Shown in pieces: positions 33,001 to 40,574 of a stretch of DNA of 64,000 nucleotides. The stretch is taken from the NCBI GenBank assembly GCA_030268105.1, contig BSDZ01000078.1:2345001-2409000 (forward strand), written 5' to 3'. The notes under the pieces are model-generated. The model ran no database searches, was not told the origin of the DNA, and was given only the letters and a program-made list of their open reading frames with translations. Origin of the DNA: Volvox africanus (taxonomy: Eukaryota > Chlorophyta > Chlorophyceae > Chlamydomonadales > Volvocaceae). The position numbers and the translations under genes are program-made. Numbering within the stretch: position 1 is the stretch's first letter; every line of letters starts with the position of its first letter.

Positions 33001-34818
33001 CAAGGCAAGCGAGAGCAAACAGAGACAGCGGAAGACTTCAAGACGAAGAGAGATATAACTTACGGTCTTACAGATAGGAATGATGCAATGGACGAAATCG
33101 CCGTCAGCGCCGGAAGCGAGCAATCATCACGCGGCGGTGATTAGCGAAGTTCAGGCTTAGCTCGGGCTAAGTAGAATATTGTATAGCAATAGTAATGTAG
33201 AACACACAAGTGTTCTCCGGTATCGAATGTCTCGTCTAGCTTAGCCGTCCTCGCATCTGTTATACTCGCAGCATCGCAATGCCGTACGATTCACATCAGG
33301 AGGCCGATCCTAGATGTGACAACCCTACTGCGTATAGGCGATGTCTACGTATAACAACGTATAAGCCTTTCCGGCATTCGCATGATGCAAGGGTCCGGAT
33401 AACGATATCCGGTTGCAAGGCATGTATCGCGACGAGTGCGGCGCTCTCAACGTGTGCTGTAATGAAGTAATATTATATCAGATAATATTACTTATCGTTT
33501 CGTAGCACGAGCATAATGCGCACTTCAATGATTCGGTATTTCATGCATGCTAGGCGGATTTGCCATGATGCGATGTCGCGATGGATAATGACAACATGCC
33601 AGATGCATATATAAATGTATGCGAATATATTTATATCATGCAGATCCATTCATATGTAATGCGTTCATCACAAAAGCACTTCGCCTCGTAGGATCGCGTC
33701 GACCTACGCATCGGCGGGAAATGAACCGTAGCACAACACTCTGTTTGCTCTCGATTGCCTTGCTGTACTTGCAAGTGCTTGTGCATGGGTATTGAAAGTC
33801 CCCAGACGTGCAGATACCTATGAGCAAACTTGAAGGAGAGGTACAACATCCCGTTCCTAGGCTCAATATTTCGCTGACCGACAAGACACCAGGGCATAGC
33901 ATAGCTGATGCAACTCGTGCGTACGTGCGTGACGCTAAAAAGTATCTCCAGGCTGTTCATGGTGGCGATAATGACGGTATCAGGTGTCTCTTCGTTGGTA
34001 ACACCCTCGAGGGCGCAGCGAAGGACTGGTATCGCAATTGGACCAACGCCCGGGACAACTATACTTTTGACGAGTTGGTCGCCGCTTTGCTCGCACGATT
34101 CGCTACTGAGGTTCAAGCACGCGATGTGGAAGCTCGTAAGGTTTTGGCAGCCGGTAGCTACCACATGCGTCAGGATGAAAATGTACCTGCGTACCAGTCA
34201 CGCTTCGAAGCACTTGTGACTCCCATTGCTGACCTCACTGAATCCGAGCGTGTCTTTTGGTTTAGGCGAGGCCTGACGAAACTTCTGGCTAAATGGTGCG
34301 CTACTGACTTGGTTGGAGCGCAGATCAAGTCGTATGATGCTTTGGTCGCTTTTGCTAAGGGCACGGAGATACGACTCCTTGCCGGTGAGGAAGAAGTCAA
34401 GTCTGCCCCTCGTGCAAATGCCGTGCAAGTGCAGGATCCGCTTGGGGAAGCCGTAGCTCTTGACCAGGATTTCGGAGCGACCCGCCCCACGCCTACTGCC
34501 GCGACACGACGCAGCAACCGGCAACGCCAGGCGCGCGGGGGCGCTAGCTCGGGTGTCCGTGGGTCAGGAGGAGCAGGTCCGAGCGCGGACCCGGCTAAAA
34601 ACAGGAAGCGTGGTGGTGCGCCGTCGACGGCAGCCGCACAGCGTTCCGACCCCAATGCGAAGCGGACTCGCACGGACGACACGTATATGCCAAAATGGAA
34701 TTGCAATCGTTCCGAATTCGAGCGTCGGAAATTGGCCAACGTTTGTCTACGGTGTGCGGAGAGCCATTCCACGAAGGATTGCCCGCTAATGCCGCCGTTT
34801 GTACCTCAGCCGAAATAG
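20995..34818 (+). CDS. gag: Gag of C, split by insertion of D
   Basis: The first part is 20995-21265 ([15 protein letters not shown]... to MRLSIP) and the second 33854-34818. The 5 bases TCCCG are duplicated on either side of D (21261-21265 and 33849-33853), and with one copy the frame is continuous. The whole would be the normal 411-residue Gag with capsid-like region and the [13 protein letters not shown] knuckle, ending in UAG (34816-34818). As it stands the gene is physically broken by 12.6 kb of D and G. No other stop is seen. Confidence 0.93.
21266..22094 (+). repeat. 5' LTR of D (829 bp)
   Basis: TGTTGTGCCACGG...GTACAACA. It is diverged from the main-family LTR but keeps the palindrome arms GTAATATTAT/ATAATATTAC (21516-21540) around a different 5-nt loop. 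The primer-binding-like block TTTGGTATCGAGACAGG follows. Confidence 0.94.
22095..25543 (+). pseudogene. decayed leader, gag and partial pol of D
   Basis: Recognisable in pieces across several frames. A relic of ORF0 is at about 22290-22460 (PALLA...[11 protein letters not shown]; the donor is lost, GAATTC in place of GGTTTG). Gag starts near 22565, with capsid-like homology to about 23180 and a knuckle-like [13 protein letters not shown] near 23440. The N-terminal Pol domain is at about 23630-23840 ([13 protein letters not shown], then PGTMLFDGV). Relics of the protease lie at 23990-24340 and of RT at 24640-25330. The start of RNase H reaches 25510, where sequence jumps to the 3' polypurine tract. 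The rest of RNase H, the integrase and the chromodomain are absent. Numerous stops and indels rule out a functional product. Confidence 0.88.
25544..26267 (+). repeat. 3' LTR of D, first 724 bp (rest at 33739-33848)
   Basis: Near-identical to the 5' LTR of D. It is broken by element G after CTCTG (26263-26267), which is repeated at 33739-33743, where the last 105 bp follow and end in GTACAACA at 33848. Confidence 0.95.
26268..27091 (-). repeat. 3' LTR of G
   Basis: 824 bp. Differs from its 5' partner at only a handful of positions seen by eye (for example near 26551, 26931, 27028-27032 and 27062). Confidence 0.95.
27151..31212 (-). CDS. pol: Pol polyprotein of G, read through from gag UAG
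   Basis: 1353 codons from the base after UAG to TGA at 27151-27153, without interruption. Domains are as in B: unassigned N-terminal domain, protease ([11 protein letters not shown]), reverse transcriptase (CYLDDILVY), RNase H (SDAS, GEQE, KTDHKPL), integrase zinc site and D,D35E-type triad (SMDF, SDRGGQF, QTERTNR), then the chromodomain ([18 protein letters not shown]). All catalytic residues are present. The first in-frame AUG lies about 90 codons after the UAG, so separate initiation would lose much of the N-terminal domain. Readthrough of UAG is the simplest expression model, and is inferred. Confidence 0.95.
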   Translation of the reverse strand, partial: GLARVPAEGALPGFSELTRGRWSSLRPAVKALLPCVLGHIERVIARRITLDGRTGLLCFDPLCNLFTPRRPLSSIDLSNHVVLFIPSSLREMSEQLAIYRRCRRQYPGTAACVLLPAFCRRKAEASLRGMRHVHRFVPGTVLFNGVDREGMLAPWPSTSYSVDVWYEAPDGGAVGYGPALSALTLSAGQSLVDNRVPVVQIGLNGRTLTALVDTGASDDFISVAEVNALGLSPESSDCPQVTLADGGKHPIVGRITLSLSVGPLRVVTRPYVLQGLAETAPYRMGSSTLRQYRARIDMETATLHMCKGTLSIKLPFLSFEHVTPKEGETEAVPMVNFAVTAMAARIEPELVGRKEAVRLLRKGAHGLLLRPRVSCCVTTAQISADPEVEALLSQYEDVFKDIPGLPPMRPVDHTIPLMPGAQPTARPMYRLSPLELDEVKRQVTDLLAKGMIRPSTSPYSAPILFVGKKDGTLRMCIDYRGLNANTVKNRYPLPRVDDLLDKLKGSAYFSSIDLQQGYNQIRIAASDIPKTAFRTPFGHFEYTVLSFGLTNAPATFQAVMDRMFRPFIDRFVVCYLDDILVYSKTREEHLEHLRLVLDVMRREQLFAKRAKCFWAQPQVEYLGHIVSATGVKMDPRKVAVVRDWPAPQNLTELRKFLGLTNYFRKFIEKYSIIAAPLTNLTRKGVFVSLESWTSQCQRAFEELKRIIAEDVTLAFPDYSLPFRVEVVSDASIFGSGAVLLQEGRPIAFTSKKFSGAEIRYTTGEQELLAVLHALKEWRCYLEGRPFTLKTDHKPLTFLQSVPTLNRRQARWMEYLARFNCTWEYISGKLNIADALSRHPSLHAAILAAPVVRPRSEEVPIATDLAERLKVAYNADAWFADPANVENLRKQNGLWLRTEGAATQIVVPNDDALRYDILARFHEDPLAGHPGSKRLIDLVQRSFWWPRLAKDAANFVQTCSLCQRNKALSGKGHGLLQPLPVPDAPWESVSMDFVVALPKTEGGYDAVFVMVDRLTKMVHLAPCTSSCTAEQTARLFFDNVVRLHGIPKNVISDRGGQFTSKFWEALCKLVGMRVNLSTAYHPQTDGQTERTNRTLGDMLRNYAGRTPLVWDTYLTAAEFALNNAVNRSTGKSPFFLNYGFHPALPVWRELEVNVPAAKLFAKSFMSRITDAKSCLDAAQQRTTEYYNKSKQDVTFSEGQLVLLSTKNLRSLADGSRKLLPRWIGPYPVMRMVGNVAVELALPADMTIHPTFHVSLVRPYRGTEPVPEPSNAPAAIEPVPETWIAGKQKFYDVERVLDYRARRVGRHRRKRTVHEYLVKWTGYTDEHNSWEPARNFSQDMKPLLEEARKRATQAQ
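31213..32448 (-). CDS. gag: Gag polyprotein of G (411 aa)
   Basis: Intact frame from ATG at 32448 to UAG at 31213-31215. Capsid-like region, basic linker and [13 protein letters not shown] knuckle (CX2CX3HX4C) are all present. Small differences from B and C lie mainly in the linker. It overlaps ORF0 by 35 nt at its start and is followed in frame by pol. Confidence 0.94.
   Translation of the reverse strand: MSAEHDDTPHTSLASQPDFVVAARAQDRGLETVGTRATQDPLFLQTPAHLIVPHSAVNTNMDNTAGPRVLPLPQARGHDDIPEVMRLSIPVPRLNISLTDKTPGHSIADATRAYVRDAKKYLQAVHGGDNDGIRCLFVGNTLEGAAKDWYRNWTNARGSYTFDELVAALLARFATEVQARDVEARNALAAGSYHMRRDENVPAYQSRFEALVTPIADLTESERVFWFRRGLTNLWAKWCATDLVGAQIKSYDALVAFAKGAEIRLLAGEEEVKSAPRANAVQVQDPLGEAVALDQNLGATRPTPTAATRRSNGQRRARGGASSGVRGTGGAGPSSDPARNRKRGGAPSSAAAQRSDPNAKRTRTDDTFMPKWNCNRSEFERRKLANVCLRCAESHSTKDCPLMPPFVPQPK
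32414..32847 (-). CDS. ORF0 of G (inferred spliced leader ORF)
   Basis: Exon 1 is 32760-32847, the intron 32689-32759 and exon 2 32414-32688. Donor GTTTGT, acceptor GTCGCAG and the phase-1 junction are conserved. The spliced frame is open for 120 codons. Exon 1 has one conservative change (Val to Ile in RAVLD). See element B for the description of the product. Confidence 0.58.
32915..33738 (-). repeat. 5' LTR of G
   Basis: 824 bp, with the standard family ends. The primer-binding-like block TTGGTATCGAGACAGG (element orientation) lies directly inside it. Confidence 0.95.
33739..33848 (+). repeat. 3' LTR of D, last 105 bp plus TSD of G
   Basis: CTCTG (TSD of G) followed by the end of the D LTR (...AAACTTGAAGGAGAGGTACAACA). 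TCCCG and the gag of C follow at 33849. Confidence 0.94.
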
Positions 34819-37800
34819 GGGCTTGCCCGGGTTCCTGCGGAGGGGGCACCACCTGGGATTTCTGAACTAACGCGTGGTCGGTGGTCATCCTTACGGCCAG
34901 CCGTTAAGGCATTGTTGCCTTGTGTACTTGGACACATCGAGCGAGTCATTGCGCGACGCATCACGCTTGACGGACGCACGGGACTTCTCTGCTTCGACCC
35001 GTTGTGTAATTTGTTTACACCTCGCCGTCCCCTGTCGTCTATCGATCTGTCTAACCACGTGGTTTTGTTCATCCCCTCATCTCTGCGTGAGATTTTGGAA
35101 CAGTTGGCCATATACAGGAGGTGTAGGCGTCAATATCCAGGCACCGCCACATGTGTTTTACTCCCCGCTTTCTGTCGGCGCAAGGCAGAGGCATCGTTAA
35201 GGGGTATGCGGCATGTCCACCGGTTCGAGCCGGGCACCGTTTTGTTTAATGGTGTGGATCGGGAGGGTACGCTGGCTCCGTGGCCAAGCACATCCTACTC
35301 GGTTGACGTTTGGTACGAAGCTCCTGATGAGGGTGCCGTAGGTTACGGACCTGCCCTAAGTGCACTGACGTTGTCTGCTGGGCAGTCGCTCATAGATAAC
35401 CGTGTCCCTGTGGTTCAGATCGGTTTGAATGGCCGTACTCTGAAGGCACTTGTTGACACCGGTGCCAGCGACGACTTCATCTCTGTCGCAGAGGTGAATG
35501 CGCTGGGGTTGACCCCAGAGTCGTCTGATTGTCCACAGGTTACCCTTGCTGACGGGGGTAAGCATCCCATCGTGGGCAGGATTACCCTTAGCCTATCGAT
35601 AGGCCCTTTGCGTGTTGTGACCCGGCCGTACGTGCTGCAGGGCTTAGCAGAGACTGCACCGTACATAATGGGGTCGTCGACATTACGGCAGTACCGCACG
35701 CGCATCAACATGGAGACCGCAACCCTGCATATGCGCAAGGGTACTCTGTCGATTAAGGTACCTTTCCTGTCGTTCGAACATGTCACACCGAAGGAGGGCG
35801 AAACTGAGGCGGTGCCTATGGTTAATTTCGCTGTGACCGCAATGGCCGCGCGAATCGAACCAGAGCTAGTCGGGCGTAAGGAGGCCGTCCGTCTGTTACG
35901 GAAGGGTGCCCACGGACTGCTTTTAAGGCCGCGGGTGAGCTGTTGTGTCACCACCGCGCAGATTTCTGCGCATCCTGAGGTTGAGGCCCTACTGTCGCAG
36001 TATGAGGACGTCTTCAAAGATATCCCTGGCCTACCACCTATGCGTCCTGTTGATCACACAATCCCTCTCATGCCTGGAGCGCAGCCTACGGCCCGGCCAA
36101 TGTACAGGTTGAGTCCATTGGAGCTGGATGAGGTAAAGCGCCAGGTGACGGATTTGCTCGTGAAGGGTATGATACGCCCCAGCACATCCCCGTATTCTGC
36201 ACCGATTTTGTTTGTCGGTAAGAAGGATGGGACCTTGCGCATGTGCATTGATTACTGGGGGTTAAATGCGAATACGGTGAAAAATCGCTACCCTTTGCCA
36301 CGTGTTGACGACCTGTTGGATAAGCTGAAGGGCTTGGCTTATTTTTCCTCGATTGACTTACAACAGGGCTACAATCAGATTCGCATCGCTGCCTCTGATA
36401 TCCCGAAAACCGCTTTTCGGACGCCCTTCGGTCACTTTGAGTATACGGTCCTATCGTTTGGTTTGACTAATGCCCCTGCGACGTTTCAGGCGGTGATGGA
36501 CCGAATGTTTAGGCCGTTTATCGACAGGTTCGTTGTTTGCTTCCTGGATGACATCTTGGTATATTCTAAGACGCGCGAGGAGCACTTGGAGCATCTTCGG
36601 CTCGTGCTCGACGTTATGAGGCGGGAGCAATTGTTTGCTAAACGCGCCAAATGCTTTTGGGCGCAGCCTCAGGTGGAATATTTGGGCCACATTGTGTCGG
36701 CCACCGGTGTGAAGATGGACCCGCGGAAGGTCGCCGTGGTTCGCGATTGGCCCGCGCCTCAGAACCTCACGGAGCTGCGTAAGTTCCTTGGCTTGACCAA
36801 TTATTTCCGAAAGTTCATTGAAAAATATTCCATCATTGCGGCCCCGCTTACTAACTTAACTCGCAAAGGCGTTTTCGTTTCGCTCGAGTCGTGGACGTCG
36901 CAATGCCAGCGGGCATTCGAAGAGCTCAAACGAATTATTGCCGAAGATGTCACCCTTGCATTCCCTGATTACTCGTTGCCATTTCGTGTTGAGGTAGTGT
37001 CTGATGCCTCAATATTCGGAAGCGGCGCTGTATTGTTACAGGAAGGGCGACCGATCGCCTTCACGAGTAAGAAGTTTTCTGGTGCGGAGATTCGCTACAC
37101 CACCGGGGAACAGGAGCTTCTGGCCGTGCTGCATGCTTTAAAGGAATGGCGCTGTTACCTCGAGGGACGCCCGTTTACTTTAAAGACTGACCACAAGCCC
37201 CTAACGTTTTTGCAAAGCGTTCCGACGTTGAACCGCCATCAAGCTAGGTGGATGGAATATCTAGCTAGGTTCAACTGCACCTGGGAGTATATTTCTGGTA
37301 AATTGAATATTGCCGATGCTCTCAGTCGACATCCGTCGCTACACGCTGCAATTTTGGCAGCGCCCGTCGTGCGACCGCGTAGCGAGGAGGTACCGATCGC
37401 AACGGACCTCGCGGAGCGGTTGAAGGTTGCCTACAACGCAGACGCCTGGTTCGCGGACCCGGCTAATGTAGAAAACCTTCGCAAGCAGAATAGCCTTTGG
37501 CTACGGACGGAGGGTGCAGCTACGCAAATCGTCGTTCCGAACGACGACGCGCTACGCTACGACATCCTTGCGCGGTTCCACGAGGACCCGTTAGCAGGAC
37601 ACCCTGGTAGCAAGCGATTGATCGACTTGGTGCAACGTTCCTTTTGGTGGCCTCGTTTGGCTAAGGATGCGGCGAACTTCGTCCAGACATGCAGTCTGTG
37701 CCAGCGCAATAAGGCTTTGTCCGGTAAGGGCCATGGGTTGTTGCAACCGTTGCCTGTCCCGGATGCGCCTTGGGAAAGTGTTTCCATGGACTTCGTAGTC

Positions 37801-38880
37801 GCGCTGCCCAAACCTGAGGGGGGATACGATGCGGTGTTCGTAATGGTCGATCGTCTGACTAAGATGGTTCACCTAGCACCATGCACGTCATCCTGCACGG
37901 CTGAGCAAACCGCACGTTTGTTTTTCGATAATGTGGTTCGGTTACACGGGATTCCCAAAAATGTGATCTCGGACCGCGGTGGACAGTTCACGTCTAAGTT
38001 TTGGGAAGCGCTCTGCAAACTAGTTGGCATGCGCGTCAACCTGAGCACGGCGTACCACCCGCAGACTGATGGTCAAACCGAACGCACAAACCGCACGTTG
38101 GGTGATATGTTGCGCAATTATGCTGGTCGCACACCACTCGTTTGGGATACGTATTTGACTGCGGCAGAATTCGCGCTTAACAATGCTGTTAACCGCTCTA
38201 CAGGCAAAAGTCCGTTCTTTCTTAACTACGGGTTTCATCCCGCGCTACCCGTGTGGCGTGAGTTGGAAGTGAACGTGCCTGCTGCTAAACTTTTTGCCAA
38301 GTCTTTTATGTCCCGAATCACAGACGCGAAGTCGTGTTTGGACGCGGCGCAGCAACGAACGACGGAATACTATAACAAATCTAAGCAGGATGTGACGTTT
38401 TCGGAAGGGCAACTCGTGTTGCTAAGCACCAAGAACTTGCGTTCCTTGGCCGACGGATCCCGAAAACTTTCACCCCGCTGGATTGGTCCGTATCCTGTCA
38501 TGCGCATGGTTGGGAATGTGGCTGTGGAGCTTGCATTGCCCGCTGACATGACCATTCACCCCACGTTTCACGTATCGCTTGTTCGTCCGTATCGTGGTAC
38601 GGAACCCGTCCCTGAGCCTTCTAACGCCCCTGCAGCGATCGAACCAGTTCCCGAGACCTGGGTCGCTGGTAAACAGAAGTTTTACGATGTGGAGCGGGTG
38701 TTAGATTATCGTGCGCATCGTGTGGGCCGACACCGACGTAAGCGGACAGTACACGAGTACTTGGTCAAGTGGACAGGGTATACCAGCGAGCACAACTCAT
38801 GGGAACTGGCACGCAACTTCTCGCAGGACATGAAGCCCCTGCTCGAAGAAGCCCGCAAACGTACCACGCAAGCCCAATGA
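34819..38880 (+). CDS. pol: Pol polyprotein of C (open frame, variant active-site residue)
   Basis: Uninterrupted 1353-codon frame following the gag UAG, with the same domains as G. Two unusual changes fall in the reverse transcriptase: the catalytic YLDD is FLDD (codon 575, near 36541), and Arg in the conserved DYRGLN is Trp (DYWGLN, near 36254). An aromatic residue is retained at the first position, which may keep some activity, but the Trp change is in a conserved dNTP-side motif. Protease, RNase H, integrase and chromodomain residues look normal. The first in-frame AUG is about 129 codons after UAG. Confidence 0.93.
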   Translation, partial: GLARVPAEGAPPGISELTRGRWSSLRPAVKALLPCVLGHIERVIARRITLDGRTGLLCFDPLCNLFTPRRPLSSIDLSNHVVLFIPSSLREILEQLAIYRRCRRQYPGTATCVLLPAFCRRKAEASLRGMRHVHRFEPGTVLFNGVDREGTLAPWPSTSYSVDVWYEAPDEGAVGYGPALSALTLSAGQSLIDNRVPVVQIGLNGRTLKALVDTGASDDFISVAEVNALGLTPESSDCPQVTLADGGKHPIVGRITLSLSIGPLRVVTRPYVLQGLAETAPYIMGSSTLRQYRTRINMETATLHMRKGTLSIKVPFLSFEHVTPKEGETEAVPMVNFAVTAMAARIEPELVGRKEAVRLLRKGAHGLLLRPRVSCCVTTAQISAHPEVEALLSQYEDVFKDIPGLPPMRPVDHTIPLMPGAQPTARPMYRLSPLELDEVKRQVTDLLVKGMIRPSTSPYSAPILFVGKKDGTLRMCIDYWGLNANTVKNRYPLPRVDDLLDKLKGLAYFSSIDLQQGYNQIRIAASDIPKTAFRTPFGHFEYTVLSFGLTNAPATFQAVMDRMFRPFIDRFVVCFLDDILVYSKTREEHLEHLRLVLDVMRREQLFAKRAKCFWAQPQVEYLGHIVSATGVKMDPRKVAVVRDWPAPQNLTELRKFLGLTNYFRKFIEKYSIIAAPLTNLTRKGVFVSLESWTSQCQRAFEELKRIIAEDVTLAFPDYSLPFRVEVVSDASIFGSGAVLLQEGRPIAFTSKKFSGAEIRYTTGEQELLAVLHALKEWRCYLEGRPFTLKTDHKPLTFLQSVPTLNRHQARWMEYLARFNCTWEYISGKLNIADALSRHPSLHAAILAAPVVRPRSEEVPIATDLAERLKVAYNADAWFADPANVENLRKQNSLWLRTEGAATQIVVPNDDALRYDILARFHEDPLAGHPGSKRLIDLVQRSFWWPRLAKDAANFVQTCSLCQRNKALSGKGHGLLQPLPVPDAPWESVSMDFVVALPKPEGGYDAVFVMVDRLTKMVHLAPCTSSCTAEQTARLFFDNVVRLHGIPKNVISDRGGQFTSKFWEALCKLVGMRVNLSTAYHPQTDGQTERTNRTLGDMLRNYAGRTPLVWDTYLTAAEFALNNAVNRSTGKSPFFLNYGFHPALPVWRELEVNVPAAKLFAKSFMSRITDAKSCLDAAQQRTTEYYNKSKQDVTFSEGQLVLLSTKNLRSLADGSRKLSPRWIGPYPVMRMVGNVAVELALPADMTIHPTFHVSLVRPYRGTEPVPEPSNAPAAIEPVPETWVAGKQKFYDVERVLDYRAHRVGRHRRKRTVHEYLVKWTGYTSEHNSWELARNFSQDMKPLLEEARKRTTQAQ

Positions 38881-38939
38881 CCCTTGAAGTCGATGCTGTA
38901 TGAAGGAGCGAGGACGCTGCATACGGGAGGGGGGATAAT

Positions 38940-39772
38940 TGTTGTGCTACGGTTCGTTTCCCGCCGATGTGTAGGTCGATACGACCCTACGAGGCAAAGT
39001 GTTATCTTGACGAACGCATGAATGATTATTGCATATGAATGAACCTGCATGATATAGATGTATTCGCATACATTTATATATGCATTTGGCATGTTATTAT
39101 TATCCATCGCGACATCGCATCATGGCAAATCCGCCTAGCATGCATGAAATACCGAATCATTGAAGTGCGCATTATGCTCGTGCTACGAAACGATAAGTAA
39201 TATTATCTGATATAATATTACTTCATTAAAGCACACGTTGAGAGCGCCGCACTCATTGCGATACATGCCCTGCAACCGGATATCGTTATCCGGACCCTTG
39301 CATCATGCGAATGCCGGAAAGGCTTATACGTTGTTATGCGTAGACATCGCCTAGACGCAGTAGGGTTGTCACATCTAGGATCGGCCTCCTGATGTGAATC
39401 GTACGGCATTGCGATGCTGCGAGTATAACAGATGCGAGGACGGCTAAGCAAAATAAGACATTCGATACCGGAGAACACTTGTGTGTTCTACATTACTATT
39501 GCTATACGCTATTCTACTTAGCCCGAGCTAAGCCTGAACTTCGCTAATCACCGCCGCGTGATGATTGCTTGCTTCCGGCGCTGACGGCGATTTCGTCCAT
39601 TGCATCATTCCGATCTGTAAAACTGTAAGTTATGTCTCTCTTCGTCTTGAAGTCTCCGCTGTCTCTGTTTGCTCTCGCTTGCCTTGCCGTACTTGCAAGT
39701 GCTCGCGCATCGGAGTCGAAAGTCTCCAGACGTGCAGATACTTATGAGCAAACGCGAACGAGAGGTACAACA
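38940..39772 (+). repeat. 3' LTR of C (833 bp), recombinant U3
   Basis: The first 215 bp or so match the LTR at 58573-59404 (GTGTAGGTCGATACGACCC, then GCATGAATGATTATTGCATA) rather than its own 5' LTR. The rest matches the 5' LTR of C closely. It ends in GTACAACA, followed by TSD GCACG. Confidence 0.93.
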
Positions 39773-39992
39773 GCACGCCCTAGTGCAACTGTGACACGGT
39801 CACTGGTAGACTCAGTTGAGTTCGGTTTCACTGGTTGATCATATGTATTTCCTTAATACATATCCACGTTTTCTCTTCCTTAGAGATTACGGCTCTTTAT
39901 GGAGGCTTTCCGTACTGAGCTCAGAGTACCTATGCTCTGCTCTTCCTATCAACCGGTAGTTATCACTACCACTAGTTTGGGGTGATACAACA
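39773..39992 (+). repeat. 5' LTR of E, last 215 bp plus TSD of C
   Basis: GCACG (TSD), then CCTAGTGCAACTGTGACACG... to GATACAACA, as in the 3' LTR (44046-44265). Together with 19613-19705 it gives the full 308 bp. Confidence 0.95.
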
Positions 39993-40047
39993 AAACTGGT
40001 ATGGAGACGGTCCTTCTGGACACTTCTTTCTGTGCTTTTCGACAATC

Positions 40048-40574
40048 ATGGACATGGACGTTAGTCTGAACTTAGAAGCGATTAAAGCTGCACTTTACTC
40101 TGGTAAATAGGATATTTCACAATATATTTATTACTGTAAAATTTAGGCTCCGTTTTGCTCCTTGCCGACGACGGCGAGATTTCGCCTGCTTCTTCTCACG
40201 AAGACCAAGCACCTTTGTTGCTAAATATCAGACGCTCCAGTGGAGTGGATATTGCAACACAAACGTTCTTTACGTTTGAGAAGGCCACGCAAACGCCCAG
40301 TAGGCGCACGCACGACGGGCAACCTATTTTGCCTATTCCGGAGCAGAGTCCGTCTACGACTCATTCGGCTGCAGAGCTTCCGCGGGATGTGGATGGAGAC
40401 AACGCTATGGAGGCCTCTGATGGAGAGCCCCCAGCTAAGCATGCCAGCAGGTTGCTTTACCTGGCATCCCGTATCCTGCAGAGGTTCGGCTCTTCCCCTT
40501 ATTTCTCTGGCAACGGCTGGACTCAGTTTCACCGCCTTGGTGGACTCAGGTGCTACCCACGACGTTATCAGTGA
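40048..40574 (+). CDS. ORF0-like spliced leader ORF of E, running over the protease start
   Basis: The first AUG after the E primer-binding-like block opens MDMDVSLNLEAIKAALYSG and is stopped at once by TAG if unspliced. A 44-nt A/T-rich interval (40103-40146) starts GTAAAT and ends AAATTTAG. Removing it joins the frame in phase 1 at a Ser-Gly codon pair, the same phase and nearly the same residues as ORF0 of the main family. Exon 2 (40147-40574) is Pro/Ser/Asp/Glu-rich (SVLLLADDGEISPASS...) and overlaps the protease frame of pol. No capsid follows, so E may have lost gag. The protein is unrecognised and splicing is inferred. Confidence 0.5.

Larger units (their letters stand above)
26268..33738 (-). 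mobile_element. Ty3/gypsy chromovirus element G, intact, 7471 bp
   Basis: Minus-strand element, with 3' LTR 26268-27091 and 5' LTR 32915-33738, both 824 bp with only a few differences. The TSD CTCTG is at 26263-26267 and 33739-33743. It is inserted in the 3' LTR of D and so is the innermost insertion in the window. ORF0, gag and pol are all open and only the gag UAG interrupts the gag-pol frame. The polypurine tract lies next to 27091 and the primer-binding-like block next to 32914. It is a good candidate for an autonomous, recently active copy. Confidence 0.97.
21266..33848 (+). mobile_element. Ty3/gypsy-derived element D, degenerate interior, split by G
   Basis: The LTRs are 829 bp: 21266-22094, and 25544-26267 plus 33744-33848 (split by G). 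The TSD TCCCG flanks it within the gag of C. The two LTRs look nearly identical (about three differences seen), so insertion was recent. Yet the interior (22095-25543) is a decayed, frameshifted gag-pol that stops in RNase H and jumps to the polypurine tract (CGGGAGGGGGG). Without G and one CTCTG copy D is 5107 bp. The LTR and coding sequences form a subfamily diverged from the main one. Confidence 0.95.
19706..39772 (+). mobile_element. Ty3/gypsy chromovirus element C, split by element D
   Basis: The LTRs are 19706-20528 (823 bp) and 38940-39772 (833 bp), with TSD GCACG (19701-19705 and 39773-39777), inserted in the 5' LTR of E. Its gag is split by D at 21265/33849. Without D and one TCCCG copy the element is 7479 bp with open ORF0, gag and pol. 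The two LTRs differ strongly in the first 215 bp or so but hardly beyond, so the element is a recombinant. The polypurine tract GGGAGGGGGG lies just before 38940. Confidence 0.96.
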
